NCBI GenBank assembly: GCA_030630585.1
Contig: DAOVMU010000021.1
Location: 1-12,254, forward strand
Direction of reading: 5' to 3'
DNA length: 12,254 bases
Origin: Candidatus Bathyarchaeota archaeon
GTDB taxonomy: Archaea > Thermoproteota > Bathyarchaeia > Bathyarchaeales > Bathycorpusculaceae
Of this stretch, positions 6,076 through 12,254 are shown in pieces; within the stretch, counting starts at the first letter, position 1; every line of letters starts with the position of its first letter. Both the position numbers and the translations under genes were made by a program. The notes beneath the pieces were generated by a model that had not been told where the DNA came from, did no database searches, and saw only the letters and a program-made list of their open reading frames with translations.

Positions 6076-7773
6076 TTATGACACCCACTTCGTAATCTTG
6101 AATGTTTGTGACACGCTGAATCCCTCGGCTGTCTGCACAGTGATTGTTAAGTCTTGGTTTTCATAGGGAGTCCAATCCCATGGACAAACTATTGTGACGT
6201 TCGCGGCAACAATAAGTAAGTATCCACCTGGAACTAGGTTCGGGTTGACAAACGTTACGTCAATAACCTCGGTTGTGTTTTCTGTCTCAAAAATAATCTG
6301 TGTGATTGTCACGTTTTCAGTTGAAAAAATAGTGTTTAGAACGGTCACGTTAACATGCAGAATTGTAGCGGTTGATTTAGCAAAGGTGATTATGTCAGAT
6401 ATTTTTAAATCTATGGAGGGTAAAATTATGTTTTTTGAAGTGCTTAAATCGTCCGCAGTAGAAACCGTAACGGTGACGCTTTCTCCTCTGAAACTTGTCC
6501 AATTAAATGTGCAACTAAACTGCCTCTTTTCATCAGCAGGTATCTCCCCAGAAGATGGTGTTATCTCCGTAACATTTTCGTTGAACTTTATCTGTGTGAC
6601 GTTTATGTTTTGAAGGGAGCATGGCGCGTTTGCAATCGTAACTGAGAATGACTCGGTGTCGCTTAGGTTGAATTTTGCATCCGTTATTTTCCATACAACA
6701 TGCGATTGTGTTTTAACAGTTTTTTGTTGAGACACAAATTCTTGTTTGGTGTGTGCAGTTACTGTAACATTTATGTCACGATAACTTAGGTCACTCCAGT
6801 CCCAAACGCAGTTAAATGTAACAGTTTCATTTGGCGCAAGTTTGTATGGAAGATGCGGATTTACAAGACCTCCGTTCAAGATTTCTGTTTTGTTGTCGTA
6901 TGCTAAGGCAATGTTTGTTATGTCGACCGGTGTGGTTGATTGAGGTGAATTGAGAATAGTTATGCTGATTTCGTTGCTGTTTGTTTCATCAAAATCGACA
7001 TCAGTTATCAATAAGAGGACACTTGCAGTTGCATTTGCCTTTTCTTCAATGTAGTAGCCCTCCAACGTTTCTACACGGACAAGAGGATCCACGAGATTTT
7101 CCCAATCATATAAACATTGAAACGAAAAACTTTCGCCCCAAGGCAAACTCATCGGAAAAGTAACGTTCTCGTAATCGGGAAGAAGAAAAATATTTTCTTG
7201 AGCTTCCCAATTAACATAAACCTTTGTTAACGTGAGATTTATTTTTGATTGAGGAAAATTTCTAATAACAAGATTAAATCGCTTACAACTCGTCGTAGCG
7301 TCAAAATTTGTCTCCATATCCAATTTTACATATTCCGTCTTCGCAGATCGTACCGCCCCTGAAACATCCATTGCAGATACATGAACCTTAATGGTTTTTC
7401 CAGCAAATCGACCCCAATTCTCAAAACACCTTATCGTCTCGGAAGTTCCTCTTTCAAGGAATATTGGGAACTCTCCTAGATCAGTTTCCGTTACGTTATA
7501 CAGGGCTCCTTCTCCATCAACTGTGAAATAAATTTCCGTTATGTTTGCTCCAGACGGAGAATGTGAAGGGTTCATGATTGTGACCTCAAAATAATCTGCG
7601 TGGTCAACCGGAAAATAAACTTCAGTAATAACCAAAACTACAGTGTCTTCAGGTTCCAAATAGAAGTTTGCCATGACAGACATATATGCTATGATTCCTC
7701 CCAAAACTGCAGCACACAACATTAACATTATCAAAGTAAGGGTCGAAACAGCTTTTTTGTTCAGTAGATGCAA
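6076..7773 (-). CDS. Pilin-like secreted surface protein with five tandem repeats of about 100 residues
   Basis: I choose TTG 7773-7771 as start (565 aa): GGAGGT at 7786-7781 lies 7 nt before it and a TATA box about 53 nt before it. The frame extends upstream to GTG 7839 (587 aa), but then the pilin signal would be far from the N-terminus. The protein begins MHLLNKKAVSTLTLIMLMLC, a short basic head, then K-A-V-S and a hydrophobic segment to about residue 34, as in archaeal class III (type IV pilin-like) signals cut by the EppA/PibD peptidase. The rest is a beta-rich extracellular region of five repeats, each with a CxxxW motif (Cys138, 242, 344, 443 and 552 counted from GTG 7839) at 99-109-residue spacing. 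About 17 N-x-S/T sequons indicate N-glycosylation. No enzymatic motif was seen. The function is unknown; surface adhesin, pilus-associated or S-layer-associated roles are possible. Confidence 0.8.
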   Translation of the reverse strand: MHLLNKKAVSTLTLIMLMLCAAVLGGIIAYMSVMANFYLEPEDTVVLVITEVYFPVDHADYFEVTIMNPSHSPSGANITEIYFTVDGEGALYNVTETDLGEFPIFLERGTSETIRCFENWGRFAGKTIKVHVSAMDVSGAVRSAKTEYVKLDMETNFDATTSCKRFNLVIRNFPQSKINLTLTKVYVNWEAQENIFLLPDYENVTFPMSLPWGESFSFQCLYDWENLVDPLVRVETLEGYYIEEKANATASVLLLITDVDFDETNSNEISITILNSPQSTTPVDITNIALAYDNKTEILNGGLVNPHLPYKLAPNETVTFNCVWDWSDLSYRDINVTVTAHTKQEFVSQQKTVKTQSHVVWKITDAKFNLSDTESFSVTIANAPCSLQNINVTQIKFNENVTEITPSSGEIPADEKRQFSCTFNWTSFRGESVTVTVSTADDLSTSKNIILPSIDLKISDIITFAKSTATILHVNVTVLNTIFSTENVTITQIIFETENTTEVIDVTFVNPNLVPGGYLLIVAANVTIVCPWDWTPYENQDLTITVQTAEGFSVSQTFKITKWVS

Positions 7774-7780
7774 TCTCAAT

Positions 7781-7786
7781 ACCTCC
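7781..7786 (-). promoter_or_regulatory. Shine-Dalgarno that sets the TTG start of the surface protein
   Basis: GGAGGT on the minus strand, 7 nt before TTG 7773. It places the pilin-type signal at the very N-terminus, where the peptidase needs it. Confidence 0.7.
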
Positions 7787-7820
7787 AGTCTTGAATGTTT
7801 GTTGTATCTCATATTCTCAG

Positions 7821-7831
7821 AGATAAATAAG
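7821..7831 (-). promoter_or_regulatory. TATA box for the pilin-like surface protein
   Basis: On the minus strand this reads CTTATTTATCT, about 53 nt upstream of TTG 7773. This is the same distance as for the other clear promoters in the window, which supports the shorter gene model. Confidence 0.55.
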
Positions 7832-7835
7832 TGTT

Positions 7836-8023
7836 TCACCAGTTATTCTTGATAGAATAGCTAGTCGCGTGTGTTAACTTGATCATGATATCTTTTGTTT
7901 CTTCAGAGTTCTTTGCTCCGAAGACTACTGCTTCTTTGGCTCTGCCACCGCTGCTCCCTTCCCAGCGAAACCTGCAATTTACATTAAAAACTCGCCCAAT
8001 CCAAGATGTCTAAAAAACTGCAT
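7836..8023 (-). pseudogene. Small minus-strand coding remnant, apparently frameshifted
   Basis: Within the 340-bp divergent spacer, a minus-strand frame from 8009 to the TGA at 7836 has 57 protein-like codons and reads NCRFRWEGSSGGRAKEAVVF, then GAKNSEETKDIMIKLTHATS. It has no ATG, GTG or TTG until its C-terminal third. A neighbouring frame starts at ATG 8023-8021 (MQFFRHLGLGEFLM) and stops at 7979. Adding one base in the T run (A 7986-7990 on the plus strand) would join them into one protein of about 60 residues. Composition looks coding rather than random, but I do not recognise the family. It may be a decayed gene, a real small gene carrying a sequencing indel, or chance. Confidence 0.35.
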
Positions 8024-8062
8024 ACGCTAGAACATCGAAATATGTGGTCTTCGAAAGTCAAG

Positions 8063-8071
8063 TTTTATAAT
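8063..8071 (+). promoter_or_regulatory. TATA box for the FAD oxidoreductase
   Basis: TTTTATAAT inside CAAGTTTTATAATAGG, 52 nt upstream of ATG 8115. The RBS GAGG (8104-8107) lies 7 nt before the ATG. Confidence 0.6.
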
Positions 8072-8114
8072 AGGTGTTGTGTCCTTTAAAACTCCGTTGG
8101 CTTGAGGCATATAC

Positions 8115-9401
8115 ATGGTTGAGTATGATGCTGTCATAGTCGGAGCAGGAATTCTTGGTTTATCAACAGCTCACCACCTCAAAAACAGATATGGCAATGC
8201 ACAGGTCCTAGTAGTGGATAAGCTTAACGCTGCAGGTCAAGCAAATACAGCTAAAAGTGCAGGTGCTTTTCGATGTCTCTTCCACTCGCGCACAAACTTC
8301 GCTCTAGCCGACTCCTCTGCCGAGTTTCACAGACATTTGCAAGATGATCTAGGTGTGAACTTAAAACTGCGATGGACTGGCTATCTCTGGCTTTTCGATG
8401 AAGAAGGGTACAAGCAGATGCAGCCTGTTCTGAAAGACTTGGCTGGAAAGAGTTTTGAGTGCAAAGAGTACGACAGGAGCGAGTTGGCTGAGAAGTTGAG
8501 TATTCAAACGAACTTTAATGGCGATGAGGAAGCACAACTGATGGGTTTAGCAAGTGTTCATAAAGGTGTTTTTATTCCAAAAGCTGGCCTAATTGATGTG
8601 GATTCTCTCGTTAAGTTTTATGAGTCAGAATTCCTAAAGCTGGGTGGAAAAATTCAGTATGGCACAGAAGTGAAAAATATTGTTGTGGAGCCACGTGAAC
8701 CTCTAGGGGTTCCCGGTGAACCGTTTTTTTGGCAAGATTCAAGAGCTGTTGGAGTAGACACTAATCGAGGTATGATTCGGGCAAAGAAGACAATTGTTGC
8801 AGCTGGAGCTTGGGTTCCCTTGCTTTTAGACCCTTTAGGAGTTGAATGCCACGTTAAGGCGAAAAAACGGCAGATTTTTTCAGTAAAAGCCAAGACTGAC
8901 ACTTTGAAAAAACTGTTGTGGACAAAAGGTTTCAGTCCCGTTGGTTGTTTGCCATTCACCATTTTACCTAAACCATCAATATACTTTAGACCAGCTCTCG
9001 AAGAAGACGCTTTTTGGCTTAGTTACGGCGACGAGTTCCCAAGAGCCTTTCAAGTTGAAGAGAATCCACAACCGGAAGAAAAATTCTATCAATATGGAAT
9101 CTACCAAGTTTTGGCGAAGTATTTTCCACAGTTTAAAGATTGTCAACCATTTTCCTCTTTTGCTGGTTTGTACGCAATTAACACTTTAGACGGTCAACCA
9201 GTAATCTTTGAAGAAAACGATTTGATGGTTGTGGGAGGAGCCAGCGGAAGCGGAATTATGAAGGCGGACGCTATTGGCAGAATTGCAGCGGCGCTCTACA
9301 GCGGCGAAGAATACGCAGTTCTTTACGGGGATAGAAAGTTCAAGGTCAGCGATTTAAGTCTAAAAAATAGGAACGTAGAACCAGAAAAGCTGGTAATCTA
9401 A
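8115..9401 (+). CDS. FAD-dependent oxidoreductase of the D-amino acid oxidase (DAO) superfamily
   Basis: This 428-aa flavoprotein has the layout of the sarcosine/glycine oxidase and D-amino-acid dehydrogenase group, which oxidise the C-N bond of amines or amino acids. The dinucleotide-binding fingerprint is at the N-terminus: YDAVIVGAGILGLSTAHHL with GAGILG at residues 10-15, followed by the ribose-binding acid in VLVVDK (31-36). The family's second region is NTAKSAGAFRC (44-54). A strand with TIVAAGAWVPLLL and the C-terminal flavin motif GGASGSGIMKADAIGRIAA (about 374-392) are also clear. No signal peptide or membrane segment is visible, so it is cytoplasmic or peripheral. It has its own TATA box and RBS, and lies 70 nt upstream of the AOR-family gene on the same strand. 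The substrate and electron acceptor cannot be told; an acceptor other than oxygen is likely in an anaerobe. Confidence 0.9.
   Translation: MVEYDAVIVGAGILGLSTAHHLKNRYGNAQVLVVDKLNAAGQANTAKSAGAFRCLFHSRTNFALADSSAEFHRHLQDDLGVNLKLRWTGYLWLFDEEGYKQMQPVLKDLAGKSFECKEYDRSELAEKLSIQTNFNGDEEAQLMGLASVHKGVFIPKAGLIDVDSLVKFYESEFLKLGGKIQYGTEVKNIVVEPREPLGVPGEPFFWQDSRAVGVDTNRGMIRAKKTIVAAGAWVPLLLDPLGVECHVKAKKRQIFSVKAKTDTLKKLLWTKGFSPVGCLPFTILPKPSIYFRPALEEDAFWLSYGDEFPRAFQVEENPQPEEKFYQYGIYQVLAKYFPQFKDCQPFSSFAGLYAINTLDGQPVIFEENDLMVVGGASGSGIMKADAIGRIAAALYSGEEYAVLYGDRKFKVSDLSLKNRNVEPEKLVI
8697..8729 (+). other. Inverted repeats followed by seven Ts inside the oxidoreductase gene
   Basis: GAACC (8697-8701), GGTTC (8708-8712) and GAACC (8718-8722) can form two alternative 5-bp hairpins; the second is followed at once by G and seven Ts. 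It resembles an intrinsic terminator but encodes REPLGVPGEPFFW in the middle of the gene, so it may be only a coding coincidence. Confidence 0.35.
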
Positions 9402-9417
9402 TGTTAGTTGTGCCAAG

Positions 9418-9426
9418 TTTTATTTA
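9418..9426 (+). promoter_or_regulatory. TATA box for the aldehyde:ferredoxin oxidoreductase
   Basis: TTTTATTTA inside CCAAGTTTTATTTAGG, 54 nt upstream of ATG 9472. The RBS AGGTGA (9460-9465) lies 6 nt before the ATG. The element closely matches the one at 8060-8073. Confidence 0.6.
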
Positions 9427-9471
9427 GGTTTAAGTAAATAGGTAAACCTTCCCTGTAAAAGGTGAGAAAAC

Positions 9472-11304
9472 ATGTATGGTTGGAACGGTTTGTTCTTACG
9501 TGTTAACTTAAGCAAGAGTAAGGCTGCTTCAAAAAAGTATGATGCAAAGCTTGCCAAAAACTTCCTTGGCGGAAGAGGTTTTGCAGCTAAAATCTTGTGG
9601 GATGAACTTAAGCCCGGAACTGATCCATTGTCACCTAAAAACAAGCTTGTGTTTGCCGCTGGTCCCTTGACAGGTTTCGCATTGCCCAGCAGTAGCAAGC
9701 TTGTTGTTGCAGCGAAAAGCCCATTAACTGGCAGTTACGGAGATGGAAACATTGGAACGTTCACCGCTGTTCAAATGCGTGAGGCTGGCTACGACGCTGT
9801 TATTATTGAGGGAAAGGCGAAAAAGCCAGTTGTCCTGCTTGTTCAAGACGAGCAAATCGAGTTTCTTGACGCTGGAGACTTGTGGGGTTTAAATTCTTTC
9901 AAAACCGAAGGCATACTTAGAAAAGTTTATGGACGGACGGCTGGGGTTCTCACCATAGGTCAAGCTGGAGAAAACCTTGTAAAGTTTGCTAACATTGTGT
10001 GCCAAGAAGGACGGGCTGGAGGAAGACCTGGAATAGGAGCGGTTATGGGTTCTAAGAATTTGAAGGCCGTTGTAACAATAGGTTCTGGCAGTTTACCTGT
10101 TGCACATCCAAAAGAATTGAAGAAGCTAGGCGCAGATGCCTACAGAGAGATCTTAACTAAGCCTCCCTACGCTTTTTGGAAGCGGCAGGGCACAATGATG
10201 ACCATTGAGTGGAGCCAAGAAAACAGCGTTCTCCCAACATACAATTATCGTGAAGGCGTTTTTGAAAAGGCAGATGCCATCGGCGGTTTTGCCATGGAGA
10301 AAATAACAAGTTCTCAGCGTGGATGCCCCAAATGCAACATGACATGCGGCAATGTTGTTAAGGATTATTATGGGAGAGAGTCGGAGATCGATTATGAGAA
10401 CGTTGCTATGTTGGGTTCAAACATTGGTTTAGGCAATCTAAGAAGGGTTGCGGCTTTGAATAGAGCTGCTGACGAATTCGGCTTAGACACAATTTCTTTA
10501 GGTAACGTTCTTGGTTTTGCTATGGAGGCTTCTGAGAAAAGATTGATTAAAGAAAAAGTTTCTTGGGGCAAAGTCAAAGAGACCAAGGCTTTAATTGAAG
10601 ACATTGTCTACCGGCGCGGTTTAGGTGACATGCTTGCTGAAGGTGTTCGTTTTGCAGCTGAAAAAATCGGAGGAGGTTCAAGCCGATGGGCTATGCATGT
10701 GAAAGGCTTGGAAGTTTCAGGTTATGATTGCCACGCTGCTCCGGCTATGGCGTTAGCTTTCGCAACCAGTTCCATTGGAGCCCACCACAAGGATGCTTGG
10801 GTTATCTCTTGGGAAATGAAGGTTGGACGCGAAAGTTATAGTAGCGAAAAAGTTGACAAAGTCATAGAATTTCAACGTATCCGTGGAGGAGTTTTCGAAG
10901 CTTTGACAGTTTGTAGGCTTCCATGGATTGAGCTTGGCTTCGAGCTTGAATGGTACACAAAATTCTTACATGCAGCAACGGGCTTGGAAATGACCTGGAA
11001 AGACTTGAACATGATTGCAGACAGAATATACACTTTGATTCGAGCCTTCTGGGTACGTGAATTCGGCAAAGACTGGACTAGAAAAATGGATGTTCCACCA
11101 GCAAGATGGTTCAAAGAACCACTAACTAAAGGTCCAATGAAAGGGGCTAAGCTTGACTCAGCCAAATATGATGTTATGCTGAGCAAGTATTACCAGAAAA
11201 GAGGATGGGACGAACGAGGAAGACCAAGGATAACAACCCTGAAAAGATTAGGATTAGAAGATGTCGCTAAAAAGCTGAAAAAACACGTAAAACTATACAA
11301 TTGA
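9472..11304 (+). CDS. Aldehyde:ferredoxin oxidoreductase (AOR) family, tungsten-pterin enzyme
   Basis: This 610-aa protein is typical in length for the AOR family, cytoplasmic enzymes that oxidise aldehydes to acids with a tungsten-bispterin centre and pass electrons to ferredoxin. The N-terminal pterin-binding domain shows LRVNLS (9-14), FLGGRGFAAKILWDEL (31-46), and GQAGENLVKFANI to GIGAVMGSKNLKAV (163-200). The [4Fe-4S] ligands are Cys285, Cys288 and Cys292 (CPKCNMTC) and Cys481 (TVCRLPW), the CX2CX3C...C pattern of Pyrococcus furiosus AOR. The active-site region includes GYDCHAAPAMAL (417-428) and HHKDAW (438-443). The family contains AOR, FOR, GAPOR and WOR4/5, as well as ring-reducing benzoyl-CoA relatives, and the substrate is not decided here. 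It has its own promoter, 70 nt after the FAD oxidoreductase, and converges with proS. Confidence 0.93.
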   Translation: MYGWNGLFLRVNLSKSKAASKKYDAKLAKNFLGGRGFAAKILWDELKPGTDPLSPKNKLVFAAGPLTGFALPSSSKLVVAAKSPLTGSYGDGNIGTFTAVQMREAGYDAVIIEGKAKKPVVLLVQDEQIEFLDAGDLWGLNSFKTEGILRKVYGRTAGVLTIGQAGENLVKFANIVCQEGRAGGRPGIGAVMGSKNLKAVVTIGSGSLPVAHPKELKKLGADAYREILTKPPYAFWKRQGTMMTIEWSQENSVLPTYNYREGVFEKADAIGGFAMEKITSSQRGCPKCNMTCGNVVKDYYGRESEIDYENVAMLGSNIGLGNLRRVAALNRAADEFGLDTISLGNVLGFAMEASEKRLIKEKVSWGKVKETKALIEDIVYRRGLGDMLAEGVRFAAEKIGGGSSRWAMHVKGLEVSGYDCHAAPAMALAFATSSIGAHHKDAWVISWEMKVGRESYSSEKVDKVIEFQRIRGGVFEALTVCRLPWIELGFELEWYTKFLHAATGLEMTWKDLNMIADRIYTLIRAFWVREFGKDWTRKMDVPPARWFKEPLTKGPMKGAKLDSAKYDVMLSKYYQKRGWDERGRPRITTLKRLGLEDVAKKLKKHVKLYN

Positions 11305-11326
11305 AATCGCCTAGAATTCCATGCAT

Positions 11327-11339
11327 AAAAGACAAAAAA
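11327..11339 (-). terminator. T-run terminator downstream of proS
   Basis: On the minus strand this reads TTTTTTGTCTTTT, about 24 nt after the proS stop. This fits archaeal T-rich termination. On the plus strand it is A-rich and offers no terminator to the converging AOR gene. Confidence 0.45.
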
Positions 11340-11362
11340 TGGGTATGGTGCTGTTTCGTAGC

Positions 11363-12254
11363 TTAATATGCTCTGGCGAAGTAAACTACTTCTTTTCCTT
11401 CTTTATGGCAGTATATACAGTTTGAAAATAGTTCTTCTTTTTCGAAGGGTATTAGTCTAATGGTTGCTCCGGCTTCTTCCTTTATTTTTTCCTCGCAAGT
11501 TGGGCTGGAACACCAGCATGTTCTAATGAATCCTCCTTTCTTTTTCAAAGCTTTTTTGAATTCGTCGTAGTTTTTCACTGTAGTGATGTTGTTTTCTAGA
11601 AAGTTTTTGGCTCTGTTGAAAAGGTTATTTTGAATCTCCTCAAGCAATTTGTTTACAACATCCAGCATCTCCTCTTCCTTGATGGCTTCTTTTTCGAAAG
11701 TGTCTCGTCTAGCTAAGGTTAACTGCCTTTGCTTTATGTCTCTTGGGCCAATCTCTATTCTTATGGGCACACCTTTTAGTTCCCACTCGTTGAATTTCCA
11801 GCCTGGAGTGTATACTGGTCTGTCGTCAAGAACGGCGGATATTCCGTTTTCCATAAGTTTGTTTAGTGTTTCCCCAGCTTTTTCCAGTATTACCTTTTTA
11901 TCAACGTTTTTGTAGGGTATTGGAATTATTACGACTTGCACTGGAGTGATTTTCGGAGGTAATACCAGTCCTCTGTCGTCGCCGTGAACCATAACTAAAG
12001 CCCCTATTAGTCGTGTGGATATACCCCAAGATGTTTGCCAGACAAAGTGTTCCTTTTCATCCTCTCCGATAAATTTGATGTCGAAAACCTTGGCGAAATT
12101 CTGTCCAAGATTATGTGAAGTTCCCATCTGCAGTACTCTTCCGTCCGGCATTAGTGCCTCCACAGCTGTTGTGTATAGTGCTCCGGCAAATTTTTCGCTT
12201 TCAGTTTTCTTTCCTATGAGCACAGGAATTGCCAAGTAATCTTCCATTAAGTCC
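11363..12254 (-). CDS. proS: Prolyl-tRNA synthetase, archaeal/eukaryal type, 3' part (5' end outside the window)
   Basis: This enzyme charges tRNA-Pro with proline. The frame is open to the right edge, so about the first 190 of an expected 480 residues are missing. The visible part starts inside the class II core with EDYLAIPVLIGKKTESEKFA and MGTSHNLGQNF, then motif 3 ISTRLIGALVMVHGDDRGL with its conserved Arg. The anticodon-binding domain begins at LPPKITPVQVVIIPIPYK. The C-terminal zinc domain specific to this subtype has CWCSSPTCEEK and CIYCHKEGK, and the chain ends in the typical VYFARAY with a terminal tyrosine. The bacterial-type insertion editing domain would lie between motifs 2 and 3 and is absent. 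The gene converges with the AOR gene, the two stop codons 58 nt apart. Confidence 0.96.
   Translation of the reverse strand, partial: DLMEDYLAIPVLIGKKTESEKFAGALYTTAVEALMPDGRVLQMGTSHNLGQNFAKVFDIKFIGEDEKEHFVWQTSWGISTRLIGALVMVHGDDRGLVLPPKITPVQVVIIPIPYKNVDKKVILEKAGETLNKLMENGISAVLDDRPVYTPGWKFNEWELKGVPIRIEIGPRDIKQRQLTLARRDTFEKEAIKEEEMLDVVNKLLEEIQNNLFNRAKNFLENNITTVKNYDEFKKALKKKGGFIRTCWCSSPTCEEKIKEEAGATIRLIPFEKEELFSNCIYCHKEGKEVVYFARAY

Noticed and set aside
6194..6613. 139-codon plus-strand frame opposite the surface protein gene
   Set aside because: It is rich in V, T and S in a low-complexity way that mirrors the NVT-rich repeats on the other strand, and has no RBS or promoter; it is a shadow frame.
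1..12254. CRISPR arrays, insertion sequences, attachment sites, defence or phage modules
   Set aside because: No regularly spaced direct repeats, transposase or recombinase genes, or terminal inverted repeats were seen on reading both strands.

Overview
The window looks like a piece of an uncultured archaeal genome, with a short foreign-looking stretch at its left edge. The evidence for archaea is a threonyl-tRNA synthetase with the archaeal N-terminal editing domain, an archaeal/eukaryal-type prolyl-tRNA synthetase with a C-terminal zinc domain, a tungsten-type aldehyde:ferredoxin oxidoreductase, a Pyrococcus-type alanine aminotransferase, a pilin-like surface protein, and TATA-box promoters about 50 nt upstream of starts that carry strong ribosome binding sites (RBSs). 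The gene set and moderate GC content would fit a TACK-group lineage such as Bathyarchaeia. That placement is inference.

Layout. Bases 1 to about 252 are very GC-rich, with nearly every third codon position G or C, and encode the C-terminus of a calcineurin-like phosphoesterase. The composition changes abruptly at a perfect 14-bp palindrome (239-252). From there an AT-richer minus-strand reading frame (the 5' part of a possible GNAT acetyltransferase) runs into the junction. Neither gene is completed on the other side, so this is most simply a chimeric join. After a 250-bp spacer comes a plus-strand cluster, pfkB-family kinase, 70-aa zinc protein and thrS, probably an operon. It is followed by ilvE with its own promoter. 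Converging on ilvE are two minus-strand genes: an alanine-type aminotransferase and, upstream of it, a large secreted pilin-like protein built of five tandem repeats of about 100 residues. A 340-bp divergent region holds two promoters and a small, apparently frameshifted coding remnant. To its right lie a FAD-dependent amine/amino-acid oxidoreductase and an aldehyde:ferredoxin oxidoreductase, both plus strand. The 3' part of proS (minus strand) runs off the right edge.

How the genes may work together (inference): two aminotransferases, a flavin amine oxidase-like enzyme and an AOR-family enzyme fit amino-acid metabolism, in which amino groups are moved or removed and aldehydes are oxidised with reduction of ferredoxin. 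IlvE also serves branched-chain amino-acid synthesis. The synthetases are housekeeping. No tRNA, rRNA, CRISPR array, insertion sequence or phage gene was seen, and no new multi-gene system stands out. The least explained items are the repeat-built surface protein, the small zinc protein next to thrS, and two minus-strand frames that each appear broken by one base in a T run.
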